NCBI GenBank assembly: GCA_964497585.1
Contig: CAZCDS010000036.1
Location: forward strand, 1-63,302
Direction: 5' to 3'
Length of the DNA stretch: 63,302 bases
Origin: CAZCDS01 sp964497585
GTDB lineage: Bacteria; Desulfobacterota; Desulfomonilia; Desulfomonilales; Desulfomonilaceae
The position numbers and the translations under genes are program-made. The notes under the pieces were generated by a model. The model did no database searches, had not been told where the DNA came from, and saw nothing but the letters and a program-made list of their open reading frames with translations. Below, in pieces: positions 53,777 through 62,911 of this stretch; position 1 is the stretch's first letter; each line of letters opens with the position of its first letter.

Positions 53777-54250
53777 ATGATAACGGGTTGTTACGGCATA
53801 ATCATCGCGGTCAAAGAATTGGGGGAGGCGGTAGAGCATTTTAAGTCACTGCTTGGGGTGAAGCCAGAGTATGTGACAGGATACGAGGCACGTCTCACCA
53901 AGCTGGAGGCTCAGGGAACCGACCTAAAGTGCATGAGCGCGATCTACGACTTTCAGTCACGCGGTGCGGTTTTCAAGCTTCCCGCTTTCACGATCGAGCT
54001 TTTTGCTTCGTCCGACCAGAACTCTATCGTTGGAAGGTTCTTAGCGAAAAAAGGCGAAGGTGTCTTGTTGGTGACCCTGACAGTGGATGATCTCGGTGAG
54101 GCCGTCGACAGACTGAGGACTGGCGGAAGGAGATTGGTACTCGAGAAAAGTGTACCAACTTTCCTTGGAGAAACAAACCTGGTTCATCCCAAGTCCATGT
54201 ACGGGGTTCAATTCGAACTATTCCAGCCTTTAGAAGAATCGAATGGCTGA
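53777..54250 (+). CDS. VOC-fold protein related to methylmalonyl-CoA epimerase (2)
   Basis: A 157-residue VOC protein, paralogous to the one at 53018. It starts MITGCYGIIIAVKELGEAVEHF and ends HPKSMYGVQFELFQP. Here too the first ligand histidine is replaced (GIIIAV), and the second motif reads GEGVLLVTLTVDD instead of GEGIHHxA. GGAGG precedes ATG 53777. Its stop codon is 16 bp before the 3-hydroxyacyl-CoA dehydrogenase start, so it is cotranscribed with beta-oxidation genes. It possibly binds an acyl-CoA or catalyses a metal-free step. Confidence 0.75.
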   Translation: MITGCYGIIIAVKELGEAVEHFKSLLGVKPEYVTGYEARLTKLEAQGTDLKCMSAIYDFQSRGAVFKLPAFTIELFASSDQNSIVGRFLAKKGEGVLLVTLTVDDLGEAVDRLRTGGRRLVLEKSVPTFLGETNLVHPKSMYGVQFELFQPLEESNG

Positions 54251-54266
54251 TATGAGGAGAAACTCG

Positions 54267-55121
54267 ATGGAGCTGAGAACAATTGCCGTTATCGGCTCAG
54301 GTATTATGGGCAGCGGAATCGCGCAGCTTGCTGCTACTGCCGGCTACCAGGTTAATATGCACGACGAGGCATCAGAAGCCTTGGTCAAGGCACTCGCTGT
54401 CATGAAAGACAGTCTTACACGCCTCGCAAGGAAGGGCAGGATCCAGGAATCGGAAGTGGAGCAGATTATCGAGCGGGTGCATCCCAAGCTGGACCTTGAC
54501 ACGGCTGTTTCGGGAGCCGACTATGTTGTCGAAGCCGTCCCGGAAGACATAGAACTGAAATGCCGGATCTTCGGGGAAATTGACAGACAGGCTTCCGGCC
54601 ATACGATCATCGCCAGCAACACTTCCCAGTACAGTATCACACAAATTGCCGCGGCCACCACGAGACCCGCACAGGTTATAGGAACTCATTTCTTTAACCC
54701 CCCAGTCCTGATGGGCCTCGTGGAGGTCGTGCGGGGATTGGAGACCTCCGACGAAACAGTAGCGACAACGATGGAGCTGGCGAAGCGCATGGGCAAGGAC
54801 GTTGTGATGTGTCGCGATTCGCAAGGGTTCATCACGAGCCGGCTCATCAACCTGTGGTGCAACGAAGCGGAGCGTATCGTGGAAGAGGGAGTTGCAACCG
54901 CTGAGGATGTGGACAAGGCATGTAAATTGGCATTCAACCATCCGATGGGCCCCATCCAGATTACCGATTTCTCGGGCCTTGACACGCGCCTCAAGGCTTC
55001 TCTGGCTATGGAGGCAGCTCTGGGAGAACGCTTCAAGCCGACCCAGTCGCTTCGTCGTTTGGTCGATGCCGGTCGTCTGGGACGCAAGAGCGGTCGCGGT
55101 TTCTACGACTACTCTGAATGA
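54267..55121 (+). CDS. 3-hydroxyacyl-CoA dehydrogenase (HbdA/PaaH type)
   Basis: A 284-residue enzyme, the standard length for the single-function form. It has the NAD motif VIGSGIMGSGIAQLAATAGY, SNTSQYSITQIA, the catalytic-histidine segment THFFNPPVLMGLVEVV, DSQGFITSRL, and the C-terminal FNHPMGPIQITDFSGLD. It oxidises 3-hydroxyacyl-CoA to 3-ketoacyl-CoA with NAD. ATG 54267 is chosen because GAGGAG lies 7 nt upstream; the frame opens at 54243. It feeds the thiolases downstream. Confidence 0.93.
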   Translation: MELRTIAVIGSGIMGSGIAQLAATAGYQVNMHDEASEALVKALAVMKDSLTRLARKGRIQESEVEQIIERVHPKLDLDTAVSGADYVVEAVPEDIELKCRIFGEIDRQASGHTIIASNTSQYSITQIAAATTRPAQVIGTHFFNPPVLMGLVEVVRGLETSDETVATTMELAKRMGKDVVMCRDSQGFITSRLINLWCNEAERIVEEGVATAEDVDKACKLAFNHPMGPIQITDFSGLDTRLKASLAMEAALGERFKPTQSLRRLVDAGRLGRKSGRGFYDYSE

Positions 55122-55368
55122 TAGACGCCTTGAATTCCGGGTCATAGATGGGCGACGCGCGACGCAGATAATAGACGGATATTCTCTTAGTCCCGACTAA
55201 CTCCTCCTCGTGAGGCAGATAACGCTCTCGGGCAGACACGCTGCCGCTTCGGCGCTGCCCGCTCATTGGTGAGCAGGGTAGAGAGATCGATCCCACGAAG
55301 CACGCATGGTATGCCCTTTTGGGTTCTTTCCGCTGGCATCGAACCGTCTGACCGGGAAGGATTGAGTA

Positions 55369-56580
55369 ATGACTGTCAAGAAGATTGTTATTTCTGCGGC
55401 TGCTCGCACACCGTTCGGGCGTTACGGTGGGGCTCTCAAAGAGCTCGACTACTACGATTTGGGGGCAATACCGATACGAGAAATTTTGGCCCGCGTGCCT
55501 GCTGACGGCCTTCGATTTGACGAAGTCTTTTGGGGGGTTGGCGATACGGCGGCATGCAAAGACGTGTACACGCCGGTGGCGGCCCGTCAGACACTCATCA
55601 AGGCCGGTCTGCCGCCTACTACCCCGTCAGTCTCTCTGGACAAGGCCTGTGTTTCGGCTATGTCTGCAGTTCAGTTCGGGAGTCGGGCTATGAAGGCTGG
55701 GGAGATAGCAGTTGCTGTGGCCGGCGGCGCAACATCATTCAGTAAAATGCCGTTGGTTGTAAGAGGATTGAGATTCTCTGGCTTCCGAATCGGGAGCGTG
55801 GAGATGGAGGACCCCTTGTTCGCGTTGGGCTATAAGGACTATGCTCCGGTGGCTGTTGACGCCGGCAACACCGCCCTAGAGATGAGCATCTCCCGTGAAG
55901 AGCAGGATGCATGGGCATTGCGAAGCCATGAGAATTATGGAGCTGCCTATGATGCGGGAAAGTTCGACGAAGAAATAATCTCCATGGAGCTTCCGCAGAA
56001 GAAAGGTGACTCTGTGCACTTCAAGAAGGACGAGCAGTTCAGAGAAGACATTAGCATGGAACGTTTGTCCCAACTCAAAACCGTCTACGGGAGTCCAACC
56101 GTGACTGCAGGGAATGCACCAGGACTGAACGACGGCGCGACTGCAGTACTTCTCATGACCGAAGGGAAGGCTGAGGAGCTTGGAGTAGATCCGCTGGCAG
56201 AAATAGTAGCCACAACTTCCATAGCTATCGAGCCACGCAGGTTGGCTGAGGCACCTGCATTCGCGATAAGGGACGTTTTGCAGAAGGCAAATCTAAGCCT
56301 GGACGACATAACGGTCATCGAAATAAATGAGGCGTTTGCAGCAGTTCCCCTCGTTTCCACCAAATTATTGGTTGATGGAGATCGCTCAGGGTGGGAACGC
56401 ATCAAAGCTAAGACCAACATCAACGGGAGCGCTATCGCCATCGGACACCCCAATACTGCCAGTGGTGCCCGCGTGATCAGGAACCTGTTGTACGAACTGC
56501 GACGTCGCGGTGGTGGACTGGCAGTGGGAGCCATCTGTGGTGGATTGGCGCAAGCAGATGCCATTGTGCTCCGGGTATGA
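55369..56580 (+). CDS. Thiolase (acyl-CoA acetyltransferase) 1
   Basis: A 403-residue thiolase with nucleophilic cysteine C94 (DKACVSAM), the EINEAFAA motif, catalytic histidine in AIAIGHPNTASGAR, and the second cysteine in AICGGLAQA. It cleaves 3-ketoacyl-CoA with CoA. GHPNTASGA instead of GHPxGATGA is a departure near the histidine and may reflect an unusual substrate. AAGGA precedes ATG 55369. The truncated thiolase at 28155 is its paralogue. Confidence 0.9.
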   Translation: MTVKKIVISAAARTPFGRYGGALKELDYYDLGAIPIREILARVPADGLRFDEVFWGVGDTAACKDVYTPVAARQTLIKAGLPPTTPSVSLDKACVSAMSAVQFGSRAMKAGEIAVAVAGGATSFSKMPLVVRGLRFSGFRIGSVEMEDPLFALGYKDYAPVAVDAGNTALEMSISREEQDAWALRSHENYGAAYDAGKFDEEIISMELPQKKGDSVHFKKDEQFREDISMERLSQLKTVYGSPTVTAGNAPGLNDGATAVLLMTEGKAEELGVDPLAEIVATTSIAIEPRRLAEAPAFAIRDVLQKANLSLDDITVIEINEAFAAVPLVSTKLLVDGDRSGWERIKAKTNINGSAIAIGHPNTASGARVIRNLLYELRRRGGGLAVGAICGGLAQADAIVLRV

Positions 56581-56596
56581 AAGCCCCGGGGGCTTT
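56580..56596 (+). terminator. Hairpin at the stop codon of thiolase 1
   Basis: AAAGCCC/GGGCTTT with a 3-nt loop, starting in the stop codon and followed by AT; a compact terminator-like hairpin with a short T tail. It may separate thiolase 1 from thiolase 2. Confidence 0.5.
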
Positions 56597-56795
56597 ATCC
56601 ACGGGGGTCTTTCCGGCTTCGAAGGAGAGTCTGGGCATCGCCCCACGCGCTGCGCAGGCCAATCAGCTACAGGAGAATAGCATGAGGCGGTCAGCTGGAG
56701 ACAATCAAACGCCCCAATTTTCCTGAGAGTGGGGCTTCCTCATAAACAGTTGCCACGTGCCTCCATTCCTGTGAAATTTCGAGGAGGGTGAAGTC

Positions 56796-57977
56796 ATGAA
56801 AAAGGACGACATAGTGATAACAAAAGCGTTGAGAACACCGGTCGGATCCTTTGGAGGAGTGTTTCGCGACCTGAAAGCTCCTCAACTGACCGTTCCGTTG
56901 ATGCGGGCCCTCACTGCAGATATCGACCCTGGCGTGATAGATGATGTGATCTGGGGTGTGGCGTACCAGAGAGTTCGCGATGAGACCAATCACGCGCGAG
57001 TTGCAGCAGTCCAAGCGGGCATTCCGGACACCGTGCCAGGGGTCACTATTCAGAGGGTTTGCGTTTCTTCAATGTGGTGCCTTGCGAGCGGAATACAGGC
57101 CATAAGAGCGGGAGACGCGGAAGTGATCCTTGCCGGCGGCACGGAAAGCATGAGCACGGTGCCGTACACCATAGACGCTCTCAGGTGGGGATCGCGTCTC
57201 AATCACGTAGAGGCCAGCGATGCCCTGTGGGACGGGGTTACCCGGCTCGGCATAGGTCCTTCGATGGGAATCACGGCAGAGAACTTAGCCGACAAGTACA
57301 AGATCTCGCGCAAAGAGCAGGACGAACTGGCTTATTCGAGCCATATGAGAGCTGTGAAGGCGATCGAGGAGGGCAAGTTCCAGGAGGAAACTATCCCGGT
57401 CGAGGTTCCCCAAAGGAAAGGCAATTCCAAGGTCGTGACTATTGACGAAGGCCCAAGGGCTGATACCACGGTTGAGAAGCTCGCCAAGCTTCCCACCATA
57501 TTCAAGAAGGACGGCACGGTAACGGCTGGCAATGCATCCAGTATGAACGACGCCTCCGCGGGGATGCTGATAATGCAACTGAGTAAGGCGGAAGCACTGG
57601 GCCTGACACCGATGGCTCGAATCGTCTCGTACGCAGTGGCGGGAGTTGATCCGGCCATCATGGGGATTTCTCCCGTCCCTGCGACTCGCCGGGCTCTAGA
57701 GAAGGCAAATCTCAACTTACAAGAGATGGAACTGATTGAGATCAATGAGGCATTCGCTGCGCAATACCTGGCCGTTGAAAGAGAATTGGGCTTGGATCGC
57801 GCGATCACCAACGTCAACGGGAGTGGGATCTCTATAGGACATCCGATTGGAGCCACAGGGGCTCGCATCTCTATCTCTCTGATCTACGAGCTGAGGAAGC
57901 GTCAGGCAAAACGGGGATTAGCGGCTCTTTGTGGTGGCGGTGGTGTTGGAATGGCGATGATATTCGAGATACTGTAA
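56796..57977 (+). CDS. Thiolase (acyl-CoA acetyltransferase) 2
   Basis: A 393-residue thiolase with nucleophilic C89 (QRVCVSSM), LAGGTESMS, EINEAFAAQ, catalytic histidine in GISIGHPIGATGAR and LCGGGGVGMA. All standard motifs are intact, so a normal beta-oxidation or acetoacetyl-CoA thiolase is likely. GAGGAGGG precedes ATG 56796. It lies 36 bp before the large acyl-CoA dehydrogenase gene. Confidence 0.93.
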   Translation: MKKDDIVITKALRTPVGSFGGVFRDLKAPQLTVPLMRALTADIDPGVIDDVIWGVAYQRVRDETNHARVAAVQAGIPDTVPGVTIQRVCVSSMWCLASGIQAIRAGDAEVILAGGTESMSTVPYTIDALRWGSRLNHVEASDALWDGVTRLGIGPSMGITAENLADKYKISRKEQDELAYSSHMRAVKAIEEGKFQEETIPVEVPQRKGNSKVVTIDEGPRADTTVEKLAKLPTIFKKDGTVTAGNASSMNDASAGMLIMQLSKAEALGLTPMARIVSYAVAGVDPAIMGISPVPATRRALEKANLNLQEMELIEINEAFAAQYLAVERELGLDRAITNVNGSGISIGHPIGATGARISISLIYELRKRQAKRGLAALCGGGGVGMAMIFEIL

Positions 57978-58013
57978 TTCTCGGTCATCGAGGTGCTGCA
58001 CGCGAGGTTGACA

Positions 58014-59813
58014 ATGAGTAGAGAGTTCGTCAACGAAAGAGACCTCAGGTTCTTGCTTCACGAGGTTCACGATCTGGAGTCATTGGCGGTGTATCCCTAC
58101 TATGGGGACCACGACCGGGAGACTTTCGATCTAGTTCTGGAAACGGCGCTAAAACTTGCACAAGATCTCTTGTTTGCTACTTTTCGGGAGATGGACCAGC
58201 ACCCCCCAAGATTTGTCGATGGTGCGGTGCGCGTCCATCCGATGGTTGCGCAATTCATGAAGGAGTGTGGTGAGGGGGGGTGGATTTCGGCTATGGCTCC
58301 CTACGAAGTGGGGGGACAGCAGCTTCCTCGATTACTCATTTCCGCCTGTCTGTTCATATTCGCGGCGGCCAATTACTCGGCCAGCGTCTATCCTATGCTC
58401 ACCGCAGGCGCTGCACGTCTTATCGAGTCTTTTGGATCCGACGAGCTCAAAGGCACGTACGTCCCGAAGATGTTTGAGGGCAAGTGGCAGGGTACCATGG
58501 CGATTACTGAGCCACAGGCGGGCAGTTCGCTTGCCGACATTGCTACCCAGGCCGAAGACACGGAAAGAGGGTATTTCCTCATCAGAGGCCAGAAGATCTT
58601 CATATCCGCGTCTGATCACGATGGCGTTGAGAATGTGGTGAACCTGATGCTGGCCAGAATGAAAGGCGCCCCCGCAGGAGTCAATGGCATCTCTCTGTTT
58701 GTCGTGCCCAAGAAGCGAATAGGTGAGGACGGCTCGCTTGTCCCCAACGACCTGCATGTAACCGGCTTCTACCACAAAATGGGATATCGAGGCGCCCCTA
58801 TCGCTCAGCTGAGCATGGGCGAAAATGACGATTGCCGGGGGTACCTGGTCGGAGAGCCGCATATGGGTCTGAAGCACATGTTCCAACTGATGAATGAAAC
58901 TCGCCTCGAAGTCGGCTTGGGCGCGGCCGCGATTGCCTCGGCAGCCTATCATGCGGCCGTGAGGTACTGCAGAGAAAGAACTCAAGGTCGCAAGCGCTCC
59001 GCAAAAAGTCCCGATTCTCCGCCCGTTCCTATCATTCAGCATCCGGATGTGAAGCGGATGCTTCTGTTCCAAAAAGCCGTCGTTGAAGGGTCACTTTCTC
59101 TGGGGCTTCAATGCTGCAAATATTCCGATCTGAGCCATGTGGCCGCCCCATCAGATGCTCGGAAGTTCGGGCTGCTCCTGGATCTCTTGACTCCGGTGGC
59201 GAAGACCTATCCTTCAGAGATGGGCGTACTCGCTGTCAGTCAAGGCCTTCAGTGCCTGGGCGGCTACGGGTACTGTGATGAATTTCCCCTGGAGCAATAC
59301 TATCGCGACGTACGCATTCATCCCATTCACGAAGGGACAACAGGAATTCATGCAATCGATCTCCTTGGCCGGAAGGTTGTAATGAGGGACGGTCAAGCCC
59401 TCGAGTTGTATGCGCATGAACTTAGAAGGGCCATCGAGCGCGCCAACGATTATCCGGAGATCAGCCCTTATGCAGAGAGACTGGCCAAGTCCCTGGAACG
59501 GCTCCTGCAGGTTACGGAATTCTTGCTACAGTTTCAGCGAAAAGGACAGTCGGAGAAGTTCTTGGCCGACGCGACTCTGTACTTGGAGCTGTTCGGGCTG
59601 GTATCGGTAGGATGGCAGTGGCTACTCCAAGGCACTAAAGCAGGAGCGGCCCTCACTACCGATCACTCCGACGAGGAAGTCAAATTCTATCTGGGAAAGC
59701 TTTACACGATGAGATATTTCTTCCATTATGAGTTACCTAAGAGCGAGTACCTCGCGGCCAGGTTGATGGAGGCCGATGGGCTGACGGCGGAGCTGCAGGA
59801 GGAACTGCTCTGA
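58014..59813 (+). CDS. Large (~600-residue) acyl-CoA dehydrogenase, copy 2
   Basis: A 599-residue paralogue of the enzyme at 37571, similar from end to end: TEPQAGSSLADI, KIFISASDHDGVENVV, CLGGYGYCDEF, IHPIHEGTTGIHAIDLLGRK with catalytic E440, and the C-terminal helical domain ending in KSEYLAARLMEADGL. It oxidises an acyl-CoA to the 2-enoyl-CoA, with electrons going to ETF (no etf genes are in the window). ATG 58014 is preceded by GAGG; the frame opens at 57993. It is cotranscribed with thiolase 2. Confidence 0.92.
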   Translation: MSREFVNERDLRFLLHEVHDLESLAVYPYYGDHDRETFDLVLETALKLAQDLLFATFREMDQHPPRFVDGAVRVHPMVAQFMKECGEGGWISAMAPYEVGGQQLPRLLISACLFIFAAANYSASVYPMLTAGAARLIESFGSDELKGTYVPKMFEGKWQGTMAITEPQAGSSLADIATQAEDTERGYFLIRGQKIFISASDHDGVENVVNLMLARMKGAPAGVNGISLFVVPKKRIGEDGSLVPNDLHVTGFYHKMGYRGAPIAQLSMGENDDCRGYLVGEPHMGLKHMFQLMNETRLEVGLGAAAIASAAYHAAVRYCRERTQGRKRSAKSPDSPPVPIIQHPDVKRMLLFQKAVVEGSLSLGLQCCKYSDLSHVAAPSDARKFGLLLDLLTPVAKTYPSEMGVLAVSQGLQCLGGYGYCDEFPLEQYYRDVRIHPIHEGTTGIHAIDLLGRKVVMRDGQALELYAHELRRAIERANDYPEISPYAERLAKSLERLLQVTEFLLQFQRKGQSEKFLADATLYLELFGLVSVGWQWLLQGTKAGAALTTDHSDEEVKFYLGKLYTMRYFFHYELPKSEYLAARLMEADGLTAELQEELL

Positions 59814-59919
59814 TTGATCGTCGATCACTCCTCTCGGAAGCACAGTCGTCCAGGAAATTGACGTCGCGAAGTCGCCGCGTTCCATATCGAGAGGATTTTT
59901 GCATGAAGGAGCCATCCGG

Positions 59920-61242
59920 ATGCCACGATATCAGGTCGCAGTGGTTCGTTACAAAGAACCCATGAAGTCGCTCCGCCGCGCGGTGGATCTTAGCGGCGGC
60001 CTGGCTCACCTCAAGCCAGGCGACAAGGTGTTCATCAAGCCGAACATAGTGTTTTGGACAAAGACTGCTCTCTTTCCCAAGTGGGGGGTGATCACCACCT
60101 CCCGTGTTGTGGCGGACATGGTTGCTATACTGGCAGAGCGCGGTGTCTCCAACATGACCATAGGCGAAGGGATGGTGCTTCAGAAGCCCAACGATAAAGA
60201 AACCCCGGCTCATGCTTTCGAAAGCCTTGGATACCGGCTTCTGAAGAAGCGCTTTGGGGTCAAATACTTCAGTCTCTTCGATCGGTCGTTCGAGCAGGTC
60301 GATCTAGGGGACGGCACTGTGCTCAATTTTAATAGCGATTTCATCAATAGCGACTTTCTAGTCAACATCCCGGTTCTCAAAACCCATAGTCAAACCAGGG
60401 TGAGCCTCGGAATAAAGAATCTGAAGGGGACACTCGATATAGCTTCCAGGAAGAAATGTCATGCTCCGGATCCCATTAAAGATCTGAATTACATGGTTGC
60501 CAAACTTGCCGAAAGTGCGCCACCGTCTTATACGCTTATAGATGGAATATACACCCTGGAACGAGGACCCGGTTTCGATGGAAAGGCGCACAGGAATGAC
60601 TTGCTGGTGGGTGCGTCAGATATGCTTTCGACAGACATGGTTGGTGCGAAGCTTCTGGGATTCGATCCCGCTGATGTGCCCTATTTGAGGTATGTGGCCC
60701 ACGCGAGAAAGCGATCTTTGGATTTGTCAGACGTGGATGTTGTTGGAGTGAGAATTGAGGATGTGGCACGTCCGCACCAATATCAATTCGAGTACAATGC
60801 AGACGAAACACTGCCGCTGCCAATGGAAAGACTGGGAATACGTGGGCTATCTTACAAGAAATACGACCTTAGCATATGCACCTATTGCTCATGGATCAAT
60901 GGGACAGTTCTCTCTGCCGTAGCGCGGGCGTGGCGAGGAGTACCTTGGGATGATGTGGAGGTCTTGACCGGAAAGATAATGCAACCCACGCCAGGCAAGA
61001 AGAAAACGATCCTTCTGGGCAGGTGCATGTATCAAGCGCACAAGGACAGTTCGGACATAGAAGAGATGATAGCAGTCAAGAGTTGCCCGCCGCAGCCAAA
61101 AGCAATCGTGAAGGCTTTCCACCAGGCCGGGATTGACCTCGACCCCCACATGGTGGAAGGCATGGACGATATTTTCGGCATGTTGCTGAAGCGATACGAA
61201 GGGAAACCGGAATTCGATGAAAGCTTTTACAGGATTGAATGA
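59920..61242 (+). CDS. DUF362-domain protein
   Basis: A 440-residue protein with the DUF362 core: FIKPNIVF, VVADMVAILAERGVSNMTIGEG, LVNIPVLKTHSQTRVSLGIKNLKG and LIDGIYTLERGPG. DUF362 proteins are often annotated as iron-sulfur proteins, but no 4Fe-4S ferredoxin motif is present here; scattered cysteines (CTYC, GRCMYQ, KSCPPQ) occur in the C-terminal third. GAAGGAG precedes ATG 59920. It is 106 bp after the acyl-CoA dehydrogenase. Function unknown; a redox or electron-transfer role is only a guess. Confidence 0.8.
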   Translation: MPRYQVAVVRYKEPMKSLRRAVDLSGGLAHLKPGDKVFIKPNIVFWTKTALFPKWGVITTSRVVADMVAILAERGVSNMTIGEGMVLQKPNDKETPAHAFESLGYRLLKKRFGVKYFSLFDRSFEQVDLGDGTVLNFNSDFINSDFLVNIPVLKTHSQTRVSLGIKNLKGTLDIASRKKCHAPDPIKDLNYMVAKLAESAPPSYTLIDGIYTLERGPGFDGKAHRNDLLVGASDMLSTDMVGAKLLGFDPADVPYLRYVAHARKRSLDLSDVDVVGVRIEDVARPHQYQFEYNADETLPLPMERLGIRGLSYKKYDLSICTYCSWINGTVLSAVARAWRGVPWDDVEVLTGKIMQPTPGKKKTILLGRCMYQAHKDSSDIEEMIAVKSCPPQPKAIVKAFHQAGIDLDPHMVEGMDDIFGMLLKRYEGKPEFDESFYRIE

Positions 61243-61393
61243 AGTGGTTACCTGGGGCTCTAAGTATCCGTGATTCGTTAGATAAAGAACTCACTGGCGA
61301 GGCGATGGCAAGCTTAGTGCTTTAGGGCTACCAGGATGAACTGCTTCATCACGATCTGTGAAGTATGACTACAAGGAAGCAGGTGGCAGCCGA

Positions 61394-61876
61394 ATGGCTA
61401 CGAAGACCGATGAAATGCTGGACCAACTGTTCATGAGTATAGTAGCGGACTTCCAAAGTCAGCTCGACGGGCCGTTTCACCGCGGGGGCGCCAGTGGACT
61501 GAGCTTCGAGCCTGTACGCGAGCCAGACGGAGATCAGGTGTGTGGATTTCGCGTGGTAACAGGAGGGCTTGATTGGCAGGCCCAATTAAGCACCATTCGG
61601 ACTTGCGACGTCGACGGAGTCCTCCAGCGAAGAAGTTCGGCGGAAGGGGAAAGAGAGGGGCAAGAACCGATAAGATACCGCTTATGGATGAACGTTGAAA
61701 CGCTGGAAGGACTTCACAAGCTCGCCAGAGACTACGTGAAACAGACTGAAAGCGGACGGGATTGGACGGGACGCGTCTCTGGCGAACAGGAACTCTACCG
61801 CACGTTCGTCGACAAGGCAGCTCGAGATTATCAGCAGGCGGAAGAGACGGCCTGCCTGCCCCAGTCACGGGCATGA
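61394..61876 (+). CDS. Hypothetical protein, 160 residues
   Basis: A soluble protein, start MATKTDEMLDQLFMSIVADF, with a central strand-rich part (RYRLWMNVETLEGLHKLARDYV). It has no signal peptide, membrane segment or known motif. ATG 61394 has only a modest AGGTGG upstream. Its stop is 16 bp before the next small gene, with which it is probably translated as a pair. No family recognised. Confidence 0.6.
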   Translation: MATKTDEMLDQLFMSIVADFQSQLDGPFHRGGASGLSFEPVREPDGDQVCGFRVVTGGLDWQAQLSTIRTCDVDGVLQRRSSAEGEREGQEPIRYRLWMNVETLEGLHKLARDYVKQTESGRDWTGRVSGEQELYRTFVDKAARDYQQAEETACLPQSRA

Positions 61877-61892
61877 TCCGAGGAGGGAGAAC

Positions 61893-62144
61893 GTGGCCCA
61901 ATTCGTCGTTTATCGGCAGGGCAGCCATCGACCTCACCAGCCGCCTACCAATGCCGCACCGGTGGCTGCGGTGGAGGCGGAATCACCGGCTGCTGCCATA
62001 GAACTAGTCACTAGGTCCGGGTATATACCGGTACGCGAGGGGCAGCATCTCTCGGCCTTGCCGAGGGCAGAAGTGCCTGATGAGGATTGGGAGACGGCGG
62101 CCGCCATGGAGTTCATGGGGGAAGTTATTTCGCAGCATTACTGA
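61893..62144 (+). CDS. Hypothetical protein, 83 residues, GTG start
   Basis: Starts with GTG 61893 behind GAGGAGGGAG. The sequence (MAQFVVYRQGSHRP... AAIELVTRSGYIPVREGQHLSALP) has a short central proline/alanine-rich linker and an acidic C-terminus (DEDWETAAAMEFMGEV). No family recognised. Its pairing with the 160-residue gene suggests the two products work together. Confidence 0.6.
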   Translation: MAQFVVYRQGSHRPHQPPTNAAPVAAVEAESPAAAIELVTRSGYIPVREGQHLSALPRAEVPDEDWETAAAMEFMGEVISQHY

Positions 62145-62347
62145 CGTGGGAGCTGTCGAACGGCAATTCTCAGCACTTCTTGCGTCAAGCCATTTTGCGC
62201 AATTGGGTCACCGGTGCAGGCCGCCAAAAACATGAACGTGTAGAGGGGCTATTCCGGTTTCTGGATCTGCGTTGATATGGAGGCAGAATCATTGATGAGA
62301 CAGACAGAAGTGGACTTGAACTTGCATCAGATTGGGGAGGTGACATC

Positions 62348-62911
62348 ATGCCTTGGTACGAATTCGAGAACAAGCGACCTAAGGTCGATTCGGAGGCTTG
62401 GGTGCACCCATGCGCGGTGCTGATTGGTGAAGTCACGATAGAGCAAGGTTGCTACGTTGGCGCCGGAGCAATTCTAAGGGCAGACATCGGGTCGATCAGA
62501 GTTGGTGAGGGTTCCAATGTTCAAGAAAACTGTGTCTTTCACACATTTCCCGATAAGTCGGTGATACTGCACGCTGAAACGCACATAGGACACGCTTCCG
62601 TCTTGCATGGATGTGAGATATGCTCTCATGTGCTTGTCGGCATGGGTTCGATTATCGGTGATGGCGTCAAAATCAATTCCAACTGTTTAATTGGGGCGGG
62701 AGCTGTCATTACTGCGGGAACCGAAATTCCAGAGAATTGCCTCGTGGTGGGTAGCCCAGGAAAAGTCATCAAGAAGGTGACACCTGAGCAGATAGAGACC
62801 ATGGCTTGGGGCAGAGCCGTTTACCAGGATCTGGCTAAACGGTATTTGCAGTCGTGTAGAGAGATCAGTACTGGTCAGGTCCTAACCGAAGAGTTCGTTC
62901 AGCACACCTGA
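62348..62911 (+). CDS. Gamma-carbonic-anhydrase-like hexapeptide protein (PaaY/CaiE type)
   Basis: A 187-residue left-handed beta-helix protein. It has HPCAVLIGEVTIEQGCYVGAGAILRADIG, EGSNVQENCVFHTFP, HIGHASVLHGCEICSHVLVGMGSIIGDG, and a C-terminal helical tail. The zinc-ligand histidines of gamma-carbonic anhydrases appear to be kept (VFH, HIGHASVLH). PaaY-type members act as CoA-thioester hydrolases that clear dead-end CoA esters in phenylacetate degradation, a role that fits this neighbourhood. GGGGAGG precedes ATG 62348. Carbonic anhydrase activity is the alternative. Confidence 0.82.
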   Translation: MPWYEFENKRPKVDSEAWVHPCAVLIGEVTIEQGCYVGAGAILRADIGSIRVGEGSNVQENCVFHTFPDKSVILHAETHIGHASVLHGCEICSHVLVGMGSIIGDGVKINSNCLIGAGAVITAGTEIPENCLVVGSPGKVIKKVTPEQIETMAWGRAVYQDLAKRYLQSCREISTGQVLTEEFVQHT

